64,000 bases of DNA from Umezawaea sp049997955 (lineage in GTDB: Bacteria > Actinomycetota > Actinomycetes > Mycobacteriales > Pseudonocardiaceae). The notes below the pieces were generated by a model. It ran no database searches and was not told the DNA's origin. It saw nothing but the letters and a program-made list of their open reading frames with translations. The translations under genes were made by a program, and so were the position numbers. The stretch spans positions 443,404-507,403 of the forward strand of contig JAEBDY010000006.1 in assembly GCA_049997955.1 (NCBI GenBank), in the 5' to 3' direction. Positions 52,607 through 59,658 of the stretch are shown here, in pieces (the first letter of the stretch is position 1; each line of letters opens with the position of its first letter).

Positions 52607-53283
52607 ACCACCACCCCCGTGTCGACCTGGAGCGCGCCGTCCAGCATCTCGACCCGGCGCGGCGCGTGCGCGGCGATCTCCCGGTCGTGCGTGATGATCA
52701 CGATCGTGGTGCCGTCCGCGTTCAGCTCCCCGAGCAGGTCGAGCACCCCGACGCCGTTGCGGCTGTCCAGGTTCCCGGTCGGCTCGTCGGCCAGCAGGAT
52801 CGACGGCCGGTTCACCACGGCCCTCGCGATCGCGACGCGCTGGCGCTCGCCGCCGGACATCTCGCTCGGCAGGTGCCACGCCCGGTGCGACAGGCCGACG
52901 CGGTCCAGCGCCTCCAGCGCCATCGGCCGCCGCTTCCGGTGCGGCACACCGGCGTACAGCAGGCCGGACGCCACGTTGTCCACGGCGGGCAGGCCTTCGG
53001 TGAGGAAGAACTGCTGGAACACGAACCCGATCCACCGCGACCGCAGGGCGGACAGCTTGCGGTCCGCCATCATCGCCGCGTCGTGGCCGCGCACCAGGAC
53101 GTGACCGGTGGTGGGCCGGTCCAGCGTGCCCATCAGCTGCAGCAGCGTGGACTTGCCCGACCCGGACGGGCCGACGATGGCCAGCATCTCGCCGTCGCGA
53201 ACGCTCAGCGACACCTCGCGCAGGGCCTGGACGCCGCCGGGGTACGTGCGACCGGCCCGGCGCACGTCCAGGACGGGCGTCAC
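52603..53283 (-). CDS. ABC transporter ATP-binding protein (MacB/LolD type)
   Basis: 226 residues: Walker A GPSGSGKSTLL, signature MSGGERQRVAIARA, Walker B ILLADEPTGNLD, switch His IITHD. Powers the MacB-like permease. GTG 53283 overlaps the adaptor stop by 4 bases, and its own stop overlaps the permease start by 4. Confidence 0.92.
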   Translation of the reverse strand: MTPVLDVRRAGRTYPGGVQALREVSLSVRDGEMLAIVGPSGSGKSTLLQLMGTLDRPTTGHVLVRGHDAAMMADRKLSALRSRWIGFVFQQFFLTEGLPAVDNVASGLLYAGVPHRKRRPMALEALDRVGLSHRAWHLPSEMSGGERQRVAIARAVVNRPSILLADEPTGNLDSRNGVGVLDLLGELNADGTTIVIITHDREIAAHAPRRVEMLDGALQVDTGVVV

Positions 53284-54365
53284 GAGGTCGTCACCACCTT
53301 CAGGCCTTCGACCAGGCCTTCACCGCTGACCTCGACCTCGCCCTTGGCGAACAGCCCGGTCTTCACGGGGATCAGCGCGCGGTCGGCCGCGGACTCGACG
53401 GCGTAGCCGCCCTCCGCCAGCGCCAGCAGGGCGCCGACCGGCACGACCAGCACGTCCTCCTTCTTGTTCGTGGTGAACACGACGCTCACGGACACCGAGT
53501 CGAGTCCGCCCGCGGCGGCCGGGTCGTCCAGGGTGATCGTGACGGTGGACTTCGGCTTGCCGTCGCCCTGGTCGCCGCCCTCGCTCGCCTTGCCGATGGA
53601 GGCGACCGTGCCGGTGGTCGTCCCGCCGCCGGTGATCTCCAGCTCCACCTTCGCGCCGACCTTGGCGACCCGCAGCTTCGTCGAGTCGAGCTGCACGGTG
53701 ACCACGCGCTCGGTGCCGGTGACCTTCATCAGGTCGCCGCCACCGGGCGCGCCGAGCTGCGCGCTGACCGAGGCGATGCGGATCGGGCCGGGCTGCACGA
53801 CGACGTCGCCCATGCCCAGCACGCCGTTCTGCTCGACGCCGAGCGCCTTCTGCCACTTCTTGATCGCGGCGGCCGTCCACGCGGTGAACTTCTCGTCCGG
53901 CTCGCCGAAGTCGGCGAAGCCGAGCTCGGCCAGGTTCTCCTCGACGATCTTCACGTCCGGCCCGTTGGACATGTCGACCTGGAGGTCCCGGTAGAGCGGC
54001 AGGTGGCCGTAGAACAGCGGCACCTGCTTGGCGTCCACGGAGTACACGTTCTGGCCGCGCTGGATCACCGAACCCGCGTCGGACAGCCCCGTCACGGTGC
54101 CCTGCTTGCGGCCCGCGAGCGAGCGCTCCACGCCGTGGGCGAGCGCTCCGGTGACGGTCTGCTGGTCGGCGAGGTCGCCCTTGCGGACCTCGGTGGTGTC
54201 CGGTGCCTCGGCCTTGGGCGGGGCGGCGTTGGCGGCGTTCGCCGCGACCCTGGTCAGCACGACCACGGACCCGGTGCCCAGCACGGCCGCGGCGACGAGC
54301 GCCACGACCAGCCACCGTCCTCGTCTGCGCCTCCGCGGTGCGGTCGGCCCGGTCTGGTCAGCCAT
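53280..54365 (-). CDS. MacA-like adaptor with peptidoglycan-binding domain
   Basis: 361 residues. Poly-Arg cytoplasmic start (RRRRRGR), a membrane helix at about 18-38, then an extracellular chain containing a peptidoglycan-binding type-1 segment (DVKIVEENLAELGFADFGEPDEKFTAWTAAAIKKWQKALG, cut here by reading across residues 140-180) and a HlyD/MacA-like beta-barrel C-terminal part. In Gram-positives such adaptors link the MacB-like exporter to the wall. Overlaps the upstream lipoprotein gene by 8 bases and the ATPase gene by 4. Confidence 0.85.
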   Translation of the reverse strand: MADQTGPTAPRRRRRGRWLVVALVAAAVLGTGSVVVLTRVAANAANAAPPKAEAPDTTEVRKGDLADQQTVTGALAHGVERSLAGRKQGTVTGLSDAGSVIQRGQNVYSVDAKQVPLFYGHLPLYRDLQVDMSNGPDVKIVEENLAELGFADFGEPDEKFTAWTAAAIKKWQKALGVEQNGVLGMGDVVVQPGPIRIASVSAQLGAPGGGDLMKVTGTERVVTVQLDSTKLRVAKVGAKVELEITGGGTTTGTVASIGKASEGGDQGDGKPKSTVTITLDDPAAAGGLDSVSVSVVFTTNKKEDVLVVPVGALLALAEGGYAVESAADRALIPVKTGLFAKGEVEVSGEGLVEGLKVVTTS

Positions 54366-54903
54366 TGCCCGGTGCCACCGCGACCATTCCGCCCTCGCCC
54401 ATGCCGCAGGCCTTCAAGGCCTCCTCGAACTTCGCGGTGTCGTCACCGAAGTCGAGGGTCTGGCCCTGGCCGCCACCGGTGAAGTCCGGGTCCGGCATGT
54501 CGATGCCGTGCTCGCGCATGCACTTGGCCCGCTCGCGCATCCTGTCCTTCTCCTCCTGGCTCGGCTCCTTGTACTCGCCGCCGTTCGGGAGGAACTTCTT
54601 GCACGCGTCGTTGGCCTTGTTCATCTTCTCCAGCTCGGCGCCCTCCTGCATCGGCAGCGCTTGAACGGCGCCGCCGCCCTTGGGGTCGGGCATGTCGATG
54701 CCGTTCTCCCTCATGCACTTGGCGAACTCGCGGATCTTGTCCTCGTCCGCCGGGTCGAGGTTCGCGCCCTTCGGCTGGCTGCCGCTGGACGGCGCACCGG
54801 AGTTCACCGACGCCACCTTGCCGCCGCCGTCTTCCGCGCCGCACGCCGTGACCAGCATGAACAACGCGGGCAGCAGCAGGCCCGCCGCCAATTTCACCTT
54901 CAT
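54358..54903 (-). CDS. Lipoprotein with duplicated Cys motif, exporter-associated
   Basis: 181 residues. Signal peptide with lipobox LVTA-C21, a Ser/Gly spacer, then two repeats: AKCMRENGIDMPDP (61-74) followed by C101, and AKCMREHGIDMPDP (126-139) followed by C166. Each repeat thus carries a Cys pair and a conserved MPDP. It is anchored outside the membrane as first gene of the exporter operon, 143 bases from a divergent two-component system, so it may be a ligand-binding or sensing component. I know no characterised family for it. Confidence 0.75.
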   Translation of the reverse strand: MKVKLAAGLLLPALFMLVTACGAEDGGGKVASVNSGAPSSGSQPKGANLDPADEDKIREFAKCMRENGIDMPDPKGGGAVQALPMQEGAELEKMNKANDACKKFLPNGGEYKEPSQEEKDRMRERAKCMREHGIDMPDPDFTGGGQGQTLDFGDDTAKFEEALKACGMGEGGMVAVAPGNG

Positions 54904-55046
54904 GCGCTCCTCCTCCTGTGTGGTCGGCGGGACCGACCCCCGTCCCCGGTCCCGCCGCGGTTGAAGTTCTACGGAGCGGCGGATTCCGGGCCGTTAAGCG
55001 AAGTGCCTTATCCGGCGCTTATGCCCCCTTCGGCGACACTGGGCGC

Positions 55047-55706
55047 ATGCGCGTGCTGGTGGTCGAGGACGAACGTCTGCTCGCGGACTCGATCGCCGAG
55101 GGGTTGCGCAGGCTCTCCATGGCGGTCGACGTCTGCTACGACGGCGGGGAGGCGCTGGAACGGGTCGGCGTGCACGACTACGACGTCGTCGTGCTCGACC
55201 GCGACCTGCCGGTCGTGCACGGCGACCAGGTGTGCGAGGCGGTGCTCGCCGCGGGCGGCGAGGCGCGGGTGCTGATGCTGACCGCGGCCGCCGAGGTCGA
55301 CGACCGGGTCGCTGGGCTCGGGGTCGGCGCCGACGACTACCTGACCAAGCCGTTCGCGTTCGCCGAACTGGTCGCACGGGTGCGGGCGCTGGCCCGGCGG
55401 GCCCGGCCCGCGCTGCCGCCCGTGCTGGAGCGCGCGGGCGTCGTCCTGGACCTGCCGCGCCACCAGGTGTCCCGCGACGGCCGGTTCGTGGCGCTGTCAC
55501 CGAAGGAGTTCGCCGTGCTGGAGGTGCTGATGCGGGCCGAGGGCTCCGTCGTGAGCCCCGAGTCGCTGCTGGAGAAGGCGTGGGACGAGCACGCCGACCC
55601 GTTCACCAACGCGGTCCGGGTGGCGATGATGACGCTGCGCCGCAAGCTCGGCGCTCCCCAGGTGATCGAGACCGTGCCCGGCGCGGGCTACCGGTTCACG
55701 TCGTGA
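55047..55706 (+). CDS. OmpR/PhoB-family response regulator
   Basis: 219 residues. Receiver: E7-D8, phospho-acceptor D51 (VVVLDRDLPVVHGD), Lys in YLTKPFAFAEL; C-terminal winged helix (FVALSPKEFAVLEVLMRAEGSVVSPESLLEKAW to VIETVPGAGYRF). Pairs with the kinase directly downstream (4-base overlap) and is divergent from the exporter operon at 51422-54903, which it probably controls. Confidence 0.92.
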   Translation: MRVLVVEDERLLADSIAEGLRRLSMAVDVCYDGGEALERVGVHDYDVVVLDRDLPVVHGDQVCEAVLAAGGEARVLMLTAAAEVDDRVAGLGVGADDYLTKPFAFAELVARVRALARRARPALPPVLERAGVVLDLPRHQVSRDGRFVALSPKEFAVLEVLMRAEGSVVSPESLLEKAWDEHADPFTNAVRVAMMTLRRKLGAPQVIETVPGAGYRFTS

Positions 55707-56872
55707 AGGAGCTGCGGCTGTCGGTCCGCACCCGGCTCACCGCCTGGTATGGCGGGCTGTTCGCGCTGGCGGGCACGGCGCTGCTGCTCACCAACTACCT
55801 GCTGGTCGCCGCGACCCTGCCGGACCCGGACCTGTTCGTCGCCGTGCGCGCGACCGAAGCCGTCCGCGGCTACGAAGGGTTCCCCACGTCCCCCCGGGAC
55901 ACCATCGCGCTCACCACGGTCGAGGACTACCGCGACTCGGCGCTGAGCACCCTGCTGGTCCAGTCGGCCATCGCGCTGGTGCTCACGGTCGTCCTCGCGG
56001 TCTGGCTGGGCTGGGTCATGGCGAGCCGGGTGCTCCAGCCGCTGCACTCGATCACCAACACCGCCCACCAGCTCGGCGCCGACAACATGGGCAGGCGGAT
56101 CAACCACGAGGGCCCGGACGACGAGCTCAAGGACCTCGCCGACACGTTCGACGGGATGCTGGACCGGCTCGCGGGGTCGTTCGACAGCCAGAAGCGGTTC
56201 GTCGCGAACGCCTCGCACGAGCTGCGCACGCCGCTGGCCGTGCAGCGGACGCTGATCGAGGTCGCGATGGGCGCGCCGGACGCCTCGCCGGAGCTGACCC
56301 GGCTCGGCGAGCACCTGCTCGACACGAACCTGCGCAGCGAGAAGCTCATCGATGGGCTGCTGCTGCTCGCGCGCAGCGACCGCGGGTTGGGCAGCCGGGA
56401 GCCGGTGCGGCTCCACGACGTCGTGTCCGACGTGGTCGCGTCGTGCTCCGAGCCGGCCAATTCACGCCAGGTCGAGGTGCTGGTCACGTCGACGCGGCGG
56501 GTCGTCACCGGGGACCCTGTGCTGCTCTCGCACCTGGTGTCGAACCTGGTCCGCAACGCGATCCTCTACAACAGGCCGGGCGGCACGGTCCGCGTCGAAC
56601 TCGGCTCCCAGCCGGCGTTGCGGGTGGTCAACACGGGTGAACCGATTCCGGCCGAGGTGATTCCCGGCCTGTTCGAACCCTTCCGGCGGTTGCGCACCGA
56701 ACGGCTGGCGGGCGAGGGCACCGGGCTGGGGCTCTCCCTCGTCCGGTCCATCGCCACGGCGCACGACGGGTCCGTCACGGCACGGCCCAACGCGGGTGGC
56801 GGGCTCCTCCTGGAGGTGAACCTTCCGGTAACGGACGTGCACGCACCACCGATGTACGGCAAGATCGGGTGA
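55703..56872 (+). CDS. Sensor histidine kinase with HAMP domain
   Basis: 389 residues. Two membrane helices (about 13-33 and 85-108) enclose a ~50-residue extracellular sensor. HAMP follows (ASRVLQPLHSITNTAHQLG), then HisKA with H172 (FVANASHELRTPLAVQRTL) and HATPase (LVSNLVRNAILYN, GEGTGLGLSLVRSIATAHDG). Classic EnvZ-like kinase, cognate of the preceding regulator (GTG overlaps its stop). Confidence 0.92.
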   Translation: MKELRLSVRTRLTAWYGGLFALAGTALLLTNYLLVAATLPDPDLFVAVRATEAVRGYEGFPTSPRDTIALTTVEDYRDSALSTLLVQSAIALVLTVVLAVWLGWVMASRVLQPLHSITNTAHQLGADNMGRRINHEGPDDELKDLADTFDGMLDRLAGSFDSQKRFVANASHELRTPLAVQRTLIEVAMGAPDASPELTRLGEHLLDTNLRSEKLIDGLLLLARSDRGLGSREPVRLHDVVSDVVASCSEPANSRQVEVLVTSTRRVVTGDPVLLSHLVSNLVRNAILYNRPGGTVRVELGSQPALRVVNTGEPIPAEVIPGLFEPFRRLRTERLAGEGTGLGLSLVRSIATAHDGSVTARPNAGGGLLLEVNLPVTDVHAPPMYGKIG

Positions 56873-56888
56873 TGTAGGCCCATGCGCA

Positions 56889-56920
56889 CGGCGAGTCTCC
56901 GTCGTCAAGGAGGCTCGCCG
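56889..56920 (+). terminator. Terminator after the histidine kinase
   Basis: GGCGAG-t-CTCC stem against GGAG-g-CTCGCC with an 8-base loop, between the kinase and sepH. Confidence 0.6.
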
Positions 56921-56968
56921 GTTTAACGTCTTTACTTGGCGAGGTGGAGCAGAACAGGGGAGGCCAGG

Positions 56969-57835
56969 ATGCGAGCGCTGCGAGTAATCGGGCTCGACGA
57001 GGACGGCAAGTCCGTCATCTGCGAGGACCCGTCCGGCGGCGAGCGCTTTCTGCTTCCGGCCGATGAGCGCCTCCGTGCCGCCGCACGCGGCGACCTGACC
57101 CGGCTCGGCCAGATCCAGATCGAGGTCGAGAGCCAGATGCGCCCACGGGAGATCCAGGCCCGGATCCGCGCCGGCGAGTCGGTCGAGCAGGTGGCCGCCG
57201 CGTCCGGGCTCCCGTCGCACCGCGTCGAGCGGTACGCGTACCCGGTGCTGCTGGAGCGCTCCCGCACGGCCGACCTGGCCCAGCGGGCGCACCCCGTTCG
57301 CGAGGACGGCCCCGACGTGCAGACCCTCGGCGAGGTCGTCGCGCACTCCTTCGGGCTGCGCGGCCAGGACTACACCGACGTCGGGTGGGACTCGTGGCGC
57401 GGCGAGGACGGCAAGTGGGTGGTGCAGATGCACTGGACCGCGGGCCGTTCGGACAACATCGCGCACTGGGCCTTCCACCCCGGGGCGCACGGCGGGACCG
57501 TGACCGCGCTCGACGAGGCGGCCGTGGACCTCATGGACCCCAACCCGAACCGCACCCTTCGGACCGTCAGGCCGGTGACGCAGCTGGCCAGGCAGGCGCT
57601 GGAGGCCCAGACGCCACTTCCCGAGGAGGAGCCGGAGATCCTCGCCAAGGAGGAGCCCGCGCCCGTCGTGGAGGAGCCCGTGGTGGAACCGGAGCCGGTG
57701 GTGGAGGCTCCCGTCGCAGAGGCTCCCGTGGTTCCTCCCGCCCGGAAGGAAGCACCGAAGAGGGGCAAGAAGACGCACCCGATCGTGCCGTCCTGGGAGG
57801 ACGTGCTGTTGGGTGTCAGATCGCACCGAGGCTGA
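56969..57835 (+). CDS. sepH: Septation protein SepH
   Basis: 288 residues. The N-terminal DUF3071 domain (MRALRVIGLDEDGKSVICED, then LTRLGQIQIEVESQMRPREIQARIRAGESVEQVA, split across a helix-turn-helix-like segment at about 55-85) is followed by WDSWRGEDGKWVVQMHW and a Glu/Pro/Val-rich linker with a basic C-terminal end. SepH is an actinobacteria-specific partner of FtsZ that promotes filament bundling and septum formation. ATG 56969 follows GGGGAGG. Strong evidence for an actinobacterial host. Confidence 0.92.
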   Translation: MRALRVIGLDEDGKSVICEDPSGGERFLLPADERLRAAARGDLTRLGQIQIEVESQMRPREIQARIRAGESVEQVAAASGLPSHRVERYAYPVLLERSRTADLAQRAHPVREDGPDVQTLGEVVAHSFGLRGQDYTDVGWDSWRGEDGKWVVQMHWTAGRSDNIAHWAFHPGAHGGTVTALDEAAVDLMDPNPNRTLRTVRPVTQLARQALEAQTPLPEEEPEILAKEEPAPVVEEPVVEPEPVVEAPVAEAPVVPPARKEAPKRGKKTHPIVPSWEDVLLGVRSHRG

Positions 57836-57845
57836 GCGCGACTTG

Positions 57846-57879
57846 AACGGCCCGCTACGGAATTCCGTAGCGGGCCGTT
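57846..57879 (+). terminator. Rho-independent terminator of sepH
   Basis: A perfect 15-bp stem AACGGCCCGCTACGG/CCGTAGCGGGCCGTT around aatt, followed by ttcgtt, 10 bases after the stop codon. Confidence 0.9.
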
Positions 57880-57991
57880 TTCGTTGCGGCTTGTCGACGG
57901 GAGTACTGCGGGTGGTTCCGCATGCGCAGGACGGGTGCACTATATGTGGTTCCACATGTGCAAAGCAGGTAGCGCTGTAGGTGGTCCAGGG

Positions 57992-58107
57992 GCGGCCGAT
58001 TTGACTTGGGGACCCCGCATTTGACCCTTGATCGGGCCAAAAGGGCAGTCCGAAGGCCTACCCGATCACCAATTTTAAGGGTCAAATCCCCAAGTAAAAT
58101 CGGCCGC
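57992..58107 (-). repeat. 116-bp palindromic element, copy 2 (inverted)
   Basis: Same stem order as copy 1 but on the minus strand. Outer stem GCGGCCGATTT/AAATCGGCCGC (a C-G pair replaces T-A at position 2). In the inner stem GGGTAG faces CTGCCC through a T-G wobble. The ATTTGACCCTT/AAGGGTCAAAT and ACTTGGGG stems are retained, as is the T-C arm mismatch. Confidence 0.85.
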
Positions 58108-58213
58108 TACGCGGGTCGAGCGCATGACACATCGTGGTCAAACGGCATTTAAAGCTTGAAAAGCAGGGCCGCTACCTGGGCGCACACAGCTGCTTGTCCA
58201 TTAGTACGCAAGC

Positions 58214-58331
58214 GTGGTCGATTTTACTTGGGGGATTTGACCCTTAAAATTGGGGATCGGGCAGAGCATTCCATCTGCCCTTTTAGCCCGATCAAGGGTC
58301 AAATCTAGGGGCCCCAAGTCAAATCGACCAC
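58214..58331 (+). repeat. 118-bp palindromic element, copy 3
   Basis: Same orientation as copy 1. Outer stem GTGGTCGATTT/AAATCGACCAC (T-A replaces C-G at position 5) and inner stem GGGCAGA/TCTGCCC (A-T replaces G-C), both compensated. It is followed by AC-rich DNA, as is copy 1. Confidence 0.85.
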
Positions 58332-58509
58332 ACTCACCAACCAAACAGGACTCACGAACTCACCAACCGAACACGACCCGCAAACCCACCAACCGAACAG
58401 GACCCCGCCAAAACGCCAAACGACCGTGACACCACAACCCGATAACCCACCCAAGCCCACCCCACCCATCCCACGTTTACCCCCTCCCCCGATCGGGAAG
58501 CCAACGATC

Positions 58510-58887
58510 ATGGACGGGCGGCGGATCGGCATAGGTGCGGGGATCGGAGCGTTGCTCGGAGCCCTCTGGTGGGGCGTGAGAGAACTGATCGCCTCCGGTG
58601 CCGTCTGCTCCACCGACGACTTCGACTGCCTCGGCGTCGGCGTCATCTCCATGCCGGTCGCCGTGGTCGTCGGCGGTCTCCTGGCCTGGCTGGCCTACCG
58701 GGCCCTCCACGAGGAGCGACCGGCCGCCGCAGCGATCATCGGCGTCGTCCTCGCCGCCCTCTTCATGATCTTGACCGTGTGGATCGCCGTCCCGGCGGGC
58801 GCAATCGTGACCGGAGCCCTGGGTTTCGCCATCGGTGCGGCCGTGACAGGGACCCGACGAGTGAGCGAGACTTCTGCCCGTGACTGA
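58510..58887 (+). CDS. Small membrane protein
   Basis: 125 residues with three to four membrane helices (IGIGAGIGALLGALWWGV, ISMPVAVVVGGLLAWLAY, AAIIGVVLAALFMILTVWIAV, AGAIVTGALGFAIGAAV). No recognised family. ATG 58510 is used; a GTG at 58426 would add a Pro-rich start that derives from the AC-rich tract and is probably not translated. Its end overlaps the next gene by 8 bases, so the two membrane proteins are likely a pair. Confidence 0.55.
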   Translation: MDGRRIGIGAGIGALLGALWWGVRELIASGAVCSTDDFDCLGVGVISMPVAVVVGGLLAWLAYRALHEERPAAAAIIGVVLAALFMILTVWIAVPAGAIVTGALGFAIGAAVTGTRRVSETSARD

Positions 58888-59311
58888 CACACCTCGTCCC
58901 ACCGCGAGCGGGTTCGCTCTCAAGGTTTTCATCCGGGTCGTGGTTTCCGCAGCCGTCGGCGCCGCCCTCCTGCTCGCCTGGGTGGCCGCGTTCCAGTCCG
59001 AGAAGCTCCGGACCATGCTCGACAGCACCGAGCTGGGCGAGTTCATCCTGCTGCTCGTCATCGGCTTGCCGGTGGCGCTGCTGGTCAGCGTGCTGCTGGC
59101 CGGTCCGGTGCTGTGGGTCCTCAAGGTCCGGCCGGTGTGGCCGATCGTGCTGCTCGGGCCGGTGATCATGGGTGTCGTGCAGTTCTTCAAGCTGCCGGAC
59201 GAGTTCGCGTGGATGGGCGGCAAGTGGACCGTCCAGGCCATCTTCGCGGCGCTCAGCTACGCGCTGGCCGCGCTGGTCTCCGCGCCCACGATGCTGCGCA
59301 AGAAGAAGTAG
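58880..59311 (+). CDS. Small membrane protein
   Basis: 143 residues with about four membrane helices and a basic end (MLRKKK). GTG start overlaps the previous gene by 8 bases. Segments such as FILLLVIGLPVALLVSVLLAGPVLWVLK (two adjoining helices) suggest an integral membrane protein without catalytic residues. No family recognised. Confidence 0.6.
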   Translation: MTDTPRPTASGFALKVFIRVVVSAAVGAALLLAWVAAFQSEKLRTMLDSTELGEFILLLVIGLPVALLVSVLLAGPVLWVLKVRPVWPIVLLGPVIMGVVQFFKLPDEFAWMGGKWTVQAIFAALSYALAALVSAPTMLRKKK

Positions 59312-59313
59312 CC

Positions 59314-59544
59314 CTAGGACGGGACCTCGTCCAGCAAGGCCCGGTTCCAGCCCTCGCTCTCGCACCAGACCTCCGCCTCTCCCCGGCTGATGGACCGCGC
59401 GCCCGCCGCCGTGCGGGCGACGCGGTCCCAGCCGTCCGGGGCCAGCACGTGCAGCGCCTCGCCGCGCAGGGCCAGCAGCCTGCCGTGCGGAAAAGCCATG
59501 CTTGGTTCGGTTCTGAGGTAGCGGACCTCGTCAACGCTCGTCAT
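59314..59544 (-). CDS. Small hypothetical protein
   Basis: 76 residues, two clusters of beta-strand-like sequence (HGRLLALRGEALHVLAPDGWDRVAR) and three tryptophans. ATG 59544 has a full GGAGGT ribosome site 9 bases upstream, which supports a real gene. It ends 2 bases from the convergent membrane protein gene. No family recognised. Confidence 0.6.
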   Translation of the reverse strand: MTSVDEVRYLRTEPSMAFPHGRLLALRGEALHVLAPDGWDRVARTAAGARSISRGEAEVWCESEGWNRALLDEVPS

Positions 59545-59658
59545 CGGCTCTTGACCTCCAGTTTGGTCTAGCTTGCACAGTCGGGCGAGCGGAAAACCGG
59601 ATGCCGAGTGTCGGTCCACCTTCGTACTGTCGTGGTGGATCGGAGGGGGACCAACCTC

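Larger units (their letters stand above)
57880..58509. other. Non-coding region with two inverted palindromic elements and an AC-rich tract
   Basis: About 630 bases. Small dyads come first (ATGTGG-tt-CCACAT at 57944-57957), then element copy 2 (57992-58107, reverse orientation), a 106-base low-GC spacer, element copy 3 (58214-58331) and an AC-rich tract to about 58490. No gene is supported. Confidence 0.7.

Noticed and set aside
51197..53104. A long open frame starting MGDLTLKIGDRAGLPPALL and a similar one at 57855-58085 on the minus strand
   Set aside because: Both start as translations of the ~117-bp palindromic element and continue antisense to ABC transporter genes or through terminators. 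The shared peptide reflects the DNA repeat, not a protein family.
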